Assembly (NCBI GenBank): GCA_041946965.1
Contig: JBHGBM010000015.1
Location: 19,450 to 83,449, forward strand
Length of the DNA: 64,000 bases
Direction of reading: 5' to 3'
DNA from: JBHGBM01 sp041946965
GTDB taxonomy: Bacteria; Acidobacteriota; Terriglobia; Bryobacterales; Bryobacteraceae
In this document: piece by piece, positions 34,430 through 42,585 of the stretch
Position numbering within the stretch: the stretch's first letter is position 1
Layout: every line of letters begins with the position of its first letter
Notes under the pieces: generated by a model
What the model was told of the DNA's origin: nothing
The model's input: the letters and a program-made list of their open reading frames with translations, nothing else
Databases searched by the model: none
Made by a program: the position numbers and the translations under genes

Positions 34430-36784
34430 TCAGGAGCGGCGGGCGTCCAACTCCGGCGCCGCGGGTCCGGCGGCCAGAATGGCCAGCGCCACGACGTAGA
34501 GGAGCCCGCCCACCATCAAGGTCTGCACCAGACCCAGGTAGATGGCGCAGACCAGCGCACCCACCGACCCGAGCACGCTGGCGGCGGCGTTCAACGACCA
34601 CGCCCAGCGCACAGAAGGCTTGTGCATCTGCTCCAGGCGCTTCAGGCCGGTGGGAAAGGGCATCCCCATCACGAATCCCACCGGCGCGATCATCATCACC
34701 GTGATCGCGATCTTCACTCCCAGCGGCAGCCCCACGCCGTTCACCAGCACCGAAAACAGCACCACGCCCAACGCCGCCACCAGCACCGCCGCCAGACCCA
34801 GCGTCTTGATCAGCCGCGCGTCGTCCGGAACCAGGCGCGGGCTCGCATAGCTGCCCAGGCCGCTCGAAACCAACATGGAGAAGATCACCACCGTGAGCGC
34901 GTAAGTCGGATGCCCCAGGAAAAGCACGAACTTCTGAATCAGCGCCACTTCCACCAGAATGTAGCCCGCGCCGATCGCAACGAAGTAAAGCAGGAACCCC
35001 AGCACCCCCCGCTGCCGCGGCAGTTCCGTGCCCAGGATCAGCGGCGGCAGCGCCAGGATGATGAAGGTGGCCAGCAGGCTCACGCCCATCAGGGTGAACA
35101 GCCGCGGCACGGCGCTGTTGATCTTGTAATCCGCCGTCTCCCGCGAAAAGCTGGTCACGAACGCCCACATGTCCCTCGGCTGCACGGTGTAGAAGAAGAA
35201 CGGCCGGTTGTCGTTCACCGGCGTGATGTCGAACCGGTAATTGCGCTGGTATTCCCGCGGGTTGGGGCTGCGCAGAAGCTGGGCGAACTCGTTCGCGGGC
35301 GTCTCCGGCGCCGGCAGGTAGACCGCCTGCATGTTTCCCGCAGCCAGCGCCGTGCGGGCGCGGTCCACGTCCGCCGCGGTGAACGGCTTGCGGGAGATGA
35401 TCACGGTGTCGCGCGCACCCCAGCCCTTGGCCGAGCCTTCGCGCGCCACCATCACGTGCCGCCACGGCTCGCGCTCTCCCAGCGACCGCAGGGATTCGAT
35501 AGCCAGCGAGATCAGCCGCAGCGATTCGCGGGGCGGGTCGAAACCCCACCGCGTAAACGCCGCGATGCCGTCGCCGGTCAGGTGCGTGAGATAATCGCGA
35601 AACGCCTCCGTGGTGTAAAGGTTGTTCTCGGAAAGCGCGAACGCGCCTGCCGCCGTCGAGGCCCAGGTGTCCACCAGCGTGGCCTGCAACACCTGGTAGC
35701 GCTCGGCGGAGCGCCGCACGAAGCTGCGGCCGTCCTCCACCACGATGCGCACGTCGGGCCGCAGGTACAGGCCGCGGCTCAGCTCCGGAAAACGCTCCCG
35801 CATGATGGTGGTGGCGATGATCGGATTGATCTCCACCCCGGTGATATCGCGCGAACCCGAAGCCAGCGCGCGCGAAACGTCCCATCCGCCGCCGGGGCCG
35901 ATGATCAGCACCTTGGACTTGGGCCGCAGCACGTAGGGCAGTCCCGGCCCCTGGCCGAGCAGGTCCTGGCGCTCGCTGGCGCTCAAATTGCCAAAATCGA
36001 AATTGGCGATGCCGGTGGAGGCGTCGGCGTCGATGAAGATCATCGGCACCCCCGATCCGCGCTCCGGCGCCACCGCCACGCGTGAGAAGCTGTTCCAGCG
36101 CACGAACCTCTCGCCCGTGAGCTTCTGGCCCTTGGCGCACTTTACGTCCAGTACGCGGTAGGCTCCGTTATAAAGCAGGAAAGCCACCAGGCCGAGCGCC
36201 AGCGCCACGCTGCCCGCCCGCGAGTACGCCGGCGAGCTCGCCATGCTGTACCAGATCCCCGCGGCCGCCGCGTACATCACCGCGACGGCGAGCACCGTGT
36301 TCGGACCGCCGAAATAATTCAGCAGCGGGATCAGCAGCAGGCAGCCCGCCGAAGCGCCGAGCAGGTCGAAGAAATATACCCGGCCGACGCGCTCCACGGT
36401 TTCCGAAATGGCCAGCGAAACGATCGCCCCGGCGCCGAAGAAGGGCAGCGACGTAGTGAAGTAGATCAGCGCCAGGCGCCAGTTGGAAATGGTCTCCCGC
36501 TGGAACAGCACAATGGCCAGCGCCAGCACCACCAGCAGGCTGTTGACGGCGCTCAGCCTTCCGAGCTTGCGGAAGAGGTCTGTCTTCCACCCCGCCACCA
36601 CGTAGGAGAACACGCCGCCCGCGCCCAGCCCGAACAAAGCTATGGAGATCGCCAGAAACGCGAAATGGTAATAGAAGACGACGGAGAAGATGCGCGTGAG
36701 GGAAAGCTCCAGCAGGAGCGTGGCCATGGTCGTCAGCGCGACGGCAAGGTACAGATAAGGCCAGTGAAACGATGGGGATTTCAA
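34430..36784 (-). CDS. Spermidine synthase-like protein with membrane domains
   Basis: A 784-residue protein. About six N-terminal TMs (from LYLAVALTTMATLLLELSLT) are followed by a methyltransferase-fold polyamine-synthase-like domain (VLIIGPGGGWDVSRALASGS, then VEINPII, about residues 285-420) and a further set of seven or so C-terminal TMs. This layout is common in Acidobacteriota and Planctomycetota; catalytic Asp residues of true SpeE are not fully conserved, so the chemistry is uncertain. It is convergent with the tad block, and its start is 35 bp from the divergent sulfatase start. Confidence 0.78.
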   Translation of the reverse strand: MKSPSFHWPYLYLAVALTTMATLLLELSLTRIFSVVFYYHFAFLAISIALFGLGAGGVFSYVVAGWKTDLFRKLGRLSAVNSLLVVLALAIVLFQRETISNWRLALIYFTTSLPFFGAGAIVSLAISETVERVGRVYFFDLLGASAGCLLLIPLLNYFGGPNTVLAVAVMYAAAAGIWYSMASSPAYSRAGSVALALGLVAFLLYNGAYRVLDVKCAKGQKLTGERFVRWNSFSRVAVAPERGSGVPMIFIDADASTGIANFDFGNLSASERQDLLGQGPGLPYVLRPKSKVLIIGPGGGWDVSRALASGSRDITGVEINPIIATTIMRERFPELSRGLYLRPDVRIVVEDGRSFVRRSAERYQVLQATLVDTWASTAAGAFALSENNLYTTEAFRDYLTHLTGDGIAAFTRWGFDPPRESLRLISLAIESLRSLGEREPWRHVMVAREGSAKGWGARDTVIISRKPFTAADVDRARTALAAGNMQAVYLPAPETPANEFAQLLRSPNPREYQRNYRFDITPVNDNRPFFFYTVQPRDMWAFVTSFSRETADYKINSAVPRLFTLMGVSLLATFIILALPPLILGTELPRQRGVLGFLLYFVAIGAGYILVEVALIQKFVLFLGHPTYALTVVIFSMLVSSGLGSYASPRLVPDDARLIKTLGLAAVLVAALGVVLFSVLVNGVGLPLGVKIAITVMMIAPVGFVMGMPFPTGLKRLEQMHKPSVRWAWSLNAAASVLGSVGALVCAIYLGLVQTLMVGGLLYVVALAILAAGPAAPELDARRS

Positions 36785-36819
36785 ACCACCATGGTAGGAC
36801 AGCGGCTACACTGAGGTCT

Positions 36820-38223
36820 ATGGTGACCCGCAGAGAGTTCCTCGCCGCCTCCGCCGCGGCGCCGGCGATCAAACGCGCGCGGCGGCCCAACGTCGTCATG
36901 TTCATGACCGACGATCATGGCGCCTGGGCGACCGGCGCATACGGCTGCCCCGGCATCCACACCCCGAATATCGACACGCTCGCGGCCACGGGCGCGCGCT
37001 TCACCAACGCTTTTGCCTGCACCCCGGTGTGCTCGCCCAGCCGGCTCACCTACATCACGGGGAAGATTCCTTCCCAGCACGGCGTGCAGGACTGGCTGGT
37101 GCCCTATGACAGCTACGGCCCCAACACCACCCGCTTCCTCGACGGCCACACCACTTACTCCGAAGTGCTCGCGCGCGAAGGCTACACGCTTGGCATGTGC
37201 GGCAAGTGGCACATGGGCGACGACGAGCGCGCGCAGCGCGGCTTCACGTACTGGCACACCGTCCCGGGCGGCGGCGGCCCCTACCAGGACCCCGAATTCG
37301 TCACCAACGGCGTGCGGCGCAAACTCACCGGATACAAGACCGACCTGGTCACCGACGGCGCTCTCGAGTTCCTCGGCACCGTCAAGGACCGCCGTCCCTT
37401 CTACCTGCTGGTGCCGTTCTACGCGCCTCACACCCCTTACAACTACCAGCCCGAGCAGTACCGCGCACCGTATCGCGACGCGACCTTCTCCTGCTTTCCC
37501 GACACCGCACCTCATCCGTGGCAGAATCCCGGGCTCGCCAACCTGCACGGCAAGCGCGAGAACAAGCTGGCCTATTCGGCGCTGATCACCGGCGTGGACC
37601 ACAACGTGGGCCGCGTCCTCAAGCGGCTGGAGGAGATGGGCGCGCGCGAGGACACCCTGATCGTGTTCACCGCCGACCAGGGCTGGAACGCCGGCCACCA
37701 CGGCGTATGGGGCAAGGGCAACGGCACCTGGCCTCTCAACATGTATGAAGAGTCGCTGCGCGTGCCCATGATCTGGAACCAGCCGGGACGCATCCGCGGC
37801 GGCCAGGTGCTGGACCCCATGATCTCGAGCTACGATTACCTGCCCAGCATCCTGGAATACTGCGGCGCCTCGTACCGCGACCCGAAACTGCCCGGCCGCA
37901 GCTACACGCCGTTCCTCTGGGGGAAGAAGCCCGCATGGCGCGACCGCCTGTACTTCGAATACGAGTACGTGCGCTCCATCCGCACGCGCAACCTCAAGTA
38001 CATCGAGCGCACGAAGGAGTGGCCCAGCGAGCTATTCGACCTCGAAGCCGATCCCGGCGAAACCAGGAACGTGATTTCCGATCCCGCCTACGCGCGCGTG
38101 GTGGCGGACCTGCGCAAACAGTTGGGCGGCTTCTTCCAGCAGGCCGGCGCGCCGCCCATTGAAGACTGGCGCGGCACCACCAAACAGCGGCTCTCGGTGT
38201 ATCGCAGCCCTCAGGCAAAATGA
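36820..38223 (+). CDS. Tat-exported sulfatase (arylsulfatase family)
   Basis: A 467-residue type I sulfatase. The Tat signal MVTRREFLAASAAAPAIK sets the start at ATG 36820. Metal ligands appear in NVVMFMTDDHGAW; the formylglycine motif is TPVCSPSRLTYITGK, in which the Cys would be oxidised by an FGE; and GKWHMG and VFTADQGWNAGHHG supply the remaining active-site residues. Export through Tat in folded form is usual for this group. The substrate is probably a sulfated polysaccharide or other organic sulfate. It lies directly before hutH with a 3-bp gap, although a metabolic link is not obvious. Confidence 0.92.
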   Translation: MVTRREFLAASAAAPAIKRARRPNVVMFMTDDHGAWATGAYGCPGIHTPNIDTLAATGARFTNAFACTPVCSPSRLTYITGKIPSQHGVQDWLVPYDSYGPNTTRFLDGHTTYSEVLAREGYTLGMCGKWHMGDDERAQRGFTYWHTVPGGGGPYQDPEFVTNGVRRKLTGYKTDLVTDGALEFLGTVKDRRPFYLLVPFYAPHTPYNYQPEQYRAPYRDATFSCFPDTAPHPWQNPGLANLHGKRENKLAYSALITGVDHNVGRVLKRLEEMGAREDTLIVFTADQGWNAGHHGVWGKGNGTWPLNMYEESLRVPMIWNQPGRIRGGQVLDPMISSYDYLPSILEYCGASYRDPKLPGRSYTPFLWGKKPAWRDRLYFEYEYVRSIRTRNLKYIERTKEWPSELFDLEADPGETRNVISDPAYARVVADLRKQLGGFFQQAGAPPIEDWRGTTKQRLSVYRSPQAK

Positions 38224-38226
38224 GTT

Positions 38227-39717
38227 ATGCCTGTGCTCCTGACCGGCGAGTCTCTCACGGTTGAGGAAGTCGGCGGCGTGGCGGCTGGCGGGCCCGTGGC
38301 GGGCATTGCGCCCGAAGCCGAAGACCGCATGCGGCGGTCGCGAGCCGTGGTGGAGCGCATGGCCGCCGGCGACGCTCCCGTCTACGCGGTGAACACCGGC
38401 GTGGGGCGGCTGGCCGACGTGCGCATCGGCCGCGGCGACCTCGAGCAGCTCCAGCGCAACGTGGTCCGCTCCCACGCGGCGGGCGTGGGCGAGCCGCTGC
38501 CGCGCGCCGAAGTTCGCGCCATGATGCTGATCCGCGCCAACGTGCTCGCCAAGGGCCTTTCCGGCATTCGCCCCGTGGTGGCGGAGCGCCTCTGCGAGAT
38601 GCTGAACCGCGGCGTGACGCCGGTGGTGCCCAGCCGGGGAAGCGTGGGCGCGAGCGGCGATCTCGCCCCTCTGGCGCACATCGCGCTGGTCCTGATGGGC
38701 GAGGGCGAAGCCGAATTTCAGGGGGCGGTCCTCTCCGGCGCCGAAGCGCTGCGGCGAGCCGGTCTGGAATCGCTGGTGCTCGGCGCGAAAGAAGGCATCT
38801 CGCTCATCAACGGCACGCAGGCCATGCTGGCCGCCGGGTGTTTGCGGTTGGCCGAATCCGAGGCGCTGGCGGATGCCGCGGACGTGGTCTGCGCGCTCAC
38901 GCTGGATGCTTTACGCGGCACGCCGCGCGCCTTCGACGCCCGCATCCACGCGGCCCGCCCGCATCCCGGGCAACTGGCCAGCGCCGCGCGCCTGCGGCGG
39001 CTGCTCGAGGGCAGCCAGATCCGCGCCTCGCACCTCGCCTGCCAGCGCGTGCAGGATGCCTATTCGCTGCGCTGCGCCCCGCAAGTCCACGGGGCCGTGC
39101 GGGACTGCTTCACCGAGGCGCGGCGCGTATTCTCCATCGAGCTGAACTCCGCCACCGACAACCCGCTGGTGTTCGCAGAGGAGGTGCTCTCCGGCGGCAA
39201 CTTCCACGGCGAGCCCGTGGCCATGCAGCTCGATTTCATGGCCGTGGCGCTCACGGCGCTGTCCTCGATCTCCGAACGCCGTGTAGACCGGCTGGTGAAT
39301 CCCGCGCTCAATGAGGACCTGCCCGCGTTCCTGGCCGGCAACCCCGGCCTCGAGTCGGGACTGATGATGGCCCAGGTCACCGCCGCGGCGCTGGTGGGAG
39401 AGAACCGCGTGTTGGCGCATCCCGCCACGGCCGGGACGATCACCACCAGCGGCAACAAAGAGGATTTCGTCAGCATGGGCATGGCCGCGGCCCTCAAGCT
39501 CGCCCGCGTCGTGCGCAACACCCGGGCGGTGCTGGCCATCGAAGCCCTGGCCGCCTGTCGCGCGCTCGACCTGCTGCGGCCCTTGCGCACCAGCCCGGCG
39601 CTCGAAGCGGTACGGGAGCGCGTCCGCGCCGTGGCGCCGGAGCTGACCGAAGACCGCCCCCTGCACCGTGACATTGCGGCCGTGGAAGCCCTGATCCCGG
39701 AAATCGCCCGCGCCTAG
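38227..39717 (+). CDS. hutH: Histidine ammonia-lyase
   Basis: A 496-residue MIO-type lyase converting L-histidine to urocanate and ammonia. The Ala-Ser-Gly triad that forms the MIO cofactor lies in GSVGASGDLAPLAHIAL. NTGVGRLADV, the active-site SH in VVRSHAAGVGEPL (His favours histidine over Phe/Tyr), YSLRCAPQVHG and SATDNPLVF are all conserved. The urocanase and later hut genes are absent from this window, so regulation as a full hut operon is not evident. The last 4 bp overlap the convergent acetyltransferase gene. Confidence 0.92.
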   Translation: MPVLLTGESLTVEEVGGVAAGGPVAGIAPEAEDRMRRSRAVVERMAAGDAPVYAVNTGVGRLADVRIGRGDLEQLQRNVVRSHAAGVGEPLPRAEVRAMMLIRANVLAKGLSGIRPVVAERLCEMLNRGVTPVVPSRGSVGASGDLAPLAHIALVLMGEGEAEFQGAVLSGAEALRRAGLESLVLGAKEGISLINGTQAMLAAGCLRLAESEALADAADVVCALTLDALRGTPRAFDARIHAARPHPGQLASAARLRRLLEGSQIRASHLACQRVQDAYSLRCAPQVHGAVRDCFTEARRVFSIELNSATDNPLVFAEEVLSGGNFHGEPVAMQLDFMAVALTALSSISERRVDRLVNPALNEDLPAFLAGNPGLESGLMMAQVTAAALVGENRVLAHPATAGTITTSGNKEDFVSMGMAAALKLARVVRNTRAVLAIEALAACRALDLLRPLRTSPALEAVRERVRAVAPELTEDRPLHRDIAAVEALIPEIARA

Positions 39718-40511
39718 CTCGCGTACACCGCAATCCGCGTCACCGTGCGATACCCCATGCGCTCGTAAAGCCGGTAACCCTGCGGCGTGGATTGCAGAAT
39801 GCTCCTGCCCGCCCCGGCGCGCACCAGCGACTCGCGCATCACCGCCTCGCCGAATCCCCGTCGCTGATATCCGGGCGCGGTCGCCACGTTGTAAACCCCC
39901 ACCACGCCGGAGCCCGTGACGGTAGCGGCGGTGGAAACCGCTTCCCCGTCAACATAGCCCACATACCCGATGAACCTCTCCCAAACGGCCGGTTCGGAAA
40001 AAACCTCCCGGAACCATACGATCGGCACATTGAAGCACATGGACCCGATCGCACAAAAGTCCCCCAGCGTGCGGGCGTTCGACACCTTCAGCACCTCCAG
40101 CGCGGGCAGCGGCTGCGCCGGCGGCCGGACGCATTCCGCCGCCATCCCCGGCATCTCCACCGAGAGCCGCAGTCCCTGCCTGCGGAACACCTGCCGGGCC
40201 CGCGGGCGCAACGCGGGCGCCAGCCAGTCTTCACACACCCAGAAAGCCCAGGACACCCCGCGCCCGTCGAAGTGCACGTTCGCCATGGCAATGCGACGCT
40301 CCAAATCGGCTTCGTCCGGAACGAAACCGGAAAGGAACGCGGCGTTGAACATCTGGAAGGCGACGTTGGCCGAGGCGATGCTCACTCCCGGGTACTCCCG
40401 CACCTCTCCGCCGGCGCGGCCCGCGGCAATGGCGCGGAACGAATCCCTCAAGTTCGATTCCACCGGCGCGAAGTCCACTCTGCCAGTATCGCGCACGCGC
40501 GCTGATTGCAT
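39714..40511 (-). CDS. GNAT family N-acetyltransferase
   Basis: A 265-residue protein with the acetyl-CoA-binding signature VYNVATAPGYQRRGFGEAVM in the C-terminal half (about residues 205-225), then a terminal strand LYERMGYRTVTRIAVY typical of GNAT enzymes. The N-terminal half (about 110 residues) is a divergent domain, giving a double-domain GNAT. The acceptor is unknown. Transcription is convergent with hutH (4-bp overlap) and divergent from the RND-type adaptor gene. Confidence 0.8.
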   Translation of the reverse strand: MQSARVRDTGRVDFAPVESNLRDSFRAIAAGRAGGEVREYPGVSIASANVAFQMFNAAFLSGFVPDEADLERRIAMANVHFDGRGVSWAFWVCEDWLAPALRPRARQVFRRQGLRLSVEMPGMAAECVRPPAQPLPALEVLKVSNARTLGDFCAIGSMCFNVPIVWFREVFSEPAVWERFIGYVGYVDGEAVSTAATVTGSGVVGVYNVATAPGYQRRGFGEAVMRESLVRAGAGRSILQSTPQGYRLYERMGYRTVTRIAVYAS

Positions 40512-40544
40512 ACAGATGCGCTAGACTGAAGTGTTCCCGATGCC

Positions 40545-41780
40545 ATGACTTTCCGAACCGATGTGCTGCTGATCGCCGTAATGCTGGCGGGATTGTCCGG
40601 ATGCGATCGCCACGGCGATGTGCAGGCCAAGCAGGAGACCGGACCGGTCAAGGTCCGCACCGCTCCCGTCACCGCCAGGGAGTTGCAGCGCGAAGTGGAA
40701 TCGGTCGGCACCCTGTACCCCTACGAAGAAGTCGTCATCAGCTCCGAAATCGAGGGCCCCGTGGAACACGTGGGCGCCGATTTGGGCGACCGCGTCGAAG
40801 CCGGCCAGGTGCTGGCCCGCGTCTCCGAGGAAGAGCAGCGCTACCTGGTCGCGCAGAGCGAAGCGCAGTTGCGCCAGGCGCTCGAACGGCTGGGCCTCAA
40901 AGGCGAAAAGGACCGCGTCAAGGACATCAACGAAACCCCCGAGGTGCGCCGCGCCCGCGCCGACCTGTTTGACGCCGAGCAGCGCTACAAGCGCGTGACC
41001 AACCTGGTGGACCAGGGCATCGCCTCGCGCCAGGACCTCGACCAGGCTCAGGCCCGCTACCAGGCGCTTCAGGCCGCCTTGGATAACACCCTGAACCAGA
41101 CCCGCAATCTGATCCAGGACGTGGAGCGCGTGCGCGCCGTTCTCGACCTCCAGCGCAAGAAACTGCGCGATACCAGCATCCGCGCGCCCTTCGCCGCCTA
41201 CGTGAAGGAGCGGCAGGTCAACGCCGGCCAGTACGTCAGGCCGAACACCCCGGTGTTCACGCTGGTGAAGACCGATCCCATTCGGCTGCGCATCGAGGTG
41301 CCCGAACGCATGTCGCCCTGGATCAAGGTGGGGCAGATCGCGGACGTTTCGCTCGAAGCCTATCCCGACCGCCAGTTCAAGGGCAGGATCTGGCGCATCT
41401 CCCCAACTGTGGAGCAGAGCAAGCGCACGTTCCTCGTCGAGGCTCTGATTTCGAATCCCAACGGCGAACTGAAGCCCGGATCCTACGCCAAGGCCCGCAT
41501 CCACACCGATAAGTTCGACCGCATCCTCCTCGCTCCGCGGCTCGCCATCAACTACGTCTTCGGCTCCAATAAGGCCTACGTGGTGAAGGACGGCGTCATC
41601 GAGGCGCGCGAAGTGAAGACCGGCGACATCTTCGGCGACGATGTGGAGATCACCCAGGGCCTGGAGGAAAACGAAACCATCGCCACCAGCAGCCTGAACC
41701 GCCTCGACACCGGGGCGCGCGTGGTGATCGCCGCCGGCGCCGGGGGCGAGGAGCGCAAAGGCCGCAAGAAGGCCGAGTAA
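40545..41780 (+). CDS. RND-type periplasmic adaptor lipoprotein (MdtA/AcrA-like)
   Basis: A 411-residue membrane-fusion protein with a lipoprotein signal (lipobox LSGC, Cys at residue 20). It carries the lipoyl domain segment VVISSEIEGPVEHVGADLGD, a helical hairpin (about residues 100-210), the second lipoyl half (TSIRAPFAAYVKERQVNAGQ) and a beta-barrel plus membrane-proximal domain. An RND pump or TolC gene is not next to it in the window; a VWA protein follows after 1 bp. The product likely recruits a pump encoded elsewhere. Confidence 0.87.
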   Translation: MTFRTDVLLIAVMLAGLSGCDRHGDVQAKQETGPVKVRTAPVTARELQREVESVGTLYPYEEVVISSEIEGPVEHVGADLGDRVEAGQVLARVSEEEQRYLVAQSEAQLRQALERLGLKGEKDRVKDINETPEVRRARADLFDAEQRYKRVTNLVDQGIASRQDLDQAQARYQALQAALDNTLNQTRNLIQDVERVRAVLDLQRKKLRDTSIRAPFAAYVKERQVNAGQYVRPNTPVFTLVKTDPIRLRIEVPERMSPWIKVGQIADVSLEAYPDRQFKGRIWRISPTVEQSKRTFLVEALISNPNGELKPGSYAKARIHTDKFDRILLAPRLAINYVFGSNKAYVVKDGVIEAREVKTGDIFGDDVEITQGLEENETIATSSLNRLDTGARVVIAAGAGGEERKGRKKAE

Positions 41781-41781
41781 C

Positions 41782-42576
41782 ATGCGCAGGCTGGCCGCGG
41801 CCCTTCTGCTCACTTCCGCCCTCTGCGGCGCTTCTACCCGCGTGCTGGTCACCGTGGTGGAGCAGAAGACCGGCAAGCCGGTCACGGATCTCAAGGCCGC
41901 CGATTTCACCCTGTTCGACGATAAGACGCCGCGCAGGGTCGAAGCCGCGGAATTCACCGGCAACTCCGTCCTCGATATCATGCTGCTGTTGGACACCAGC
42001 CTGGCGGGCGGAGCCGTACAGCCCGTGGCGGAGAACATCGTCGCCGAGTTGCAGCCCAAGGAGCAGATGGCGGTGGTCGCATTCCACTCTTCCGCCGACC
42101 TGATCCAGGATTTCACTTCCAGCCGGGAGCTGATTCTGCGCGCCATCGCCGGGGTAAAGTACGGTAATGAGCCGCGCGTGCTCGATGCGCTCTACGCGGC
42201 CATCGACGGCGGATTTCGCAGCAGCAATTTTCGCCGCGTGATCCTGCTGCTCACAGCGGGTCTGGAAGGCTCCAGCCGCGTCGGCGAGCGCACCGTCATC
42301 CGCCTGGCCCGGCGCAACGGCGTCTCCATTTACCCGGTGTACATGGCCGGCGTGGAGAAATCGCTGTTCGAGAACCTGGCCCGCCAGAGCGGCGGCGCCC
42401 TGTTCAGCCTGCGCGATCTCAAGCGTGCCAACCAGTCGCCCGGGCCGCGCATTTTCGAAGTGGCGCGCGGGCACTACGTGCTGACCGTCCAGGGGAATCT
42501 CTCGCTGGGCGAACGGGTCAGGGCGGAAATCAAGCGTCCGGACAGGGTTTTCGTTTCCGCGCTGCCTCTCGACTGA
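41782..42576 (+). CDS. Secreted VWFA-related protein
   Basis: A 264-residue protein with a signal peptide (MRRLAAALLLTSALCGAS), a beta-sandwich segment (VTVVEQKTGKPVTDLKAADF, then FTLFDD) and a von Willebrand A domain (about residues 65-240). The MIDAS motif is DTSLA, in which the last serine of DxSxS is Ala, so metal binding may be weakened. This layout is the VWFA-related family expanded in Acidobacteriota. The start lies 1 bp after the adaptor stop, so the two are coupled. The partner ligand is unknown. Confidence 0.85.
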   Translation: MRRLAAALLLTSALCGASTRVLVTVVEQKTGKPVTDLKAADFTLFDDKTPRRVEAAEFTGNSVLDIMLLLDTSLAGGAVQPVAENIVAELQPKEQMAVVAFHSSADLIQDFTSSRELILRAIAGVKYGNEPRVLDALYAAIDGGFRSSNFRRVILLLTAGLEGSSRVGERTVIRLARRNGVSIYPVYMAGVEKSLFENLARQSGGALFSLRDLKRANQSPGPRIFEVARGHYVLTVQGNLSLGERVRAEIKRPDRVFVSALPLD

Positions 42577-42585
42577 GGTGAAATC

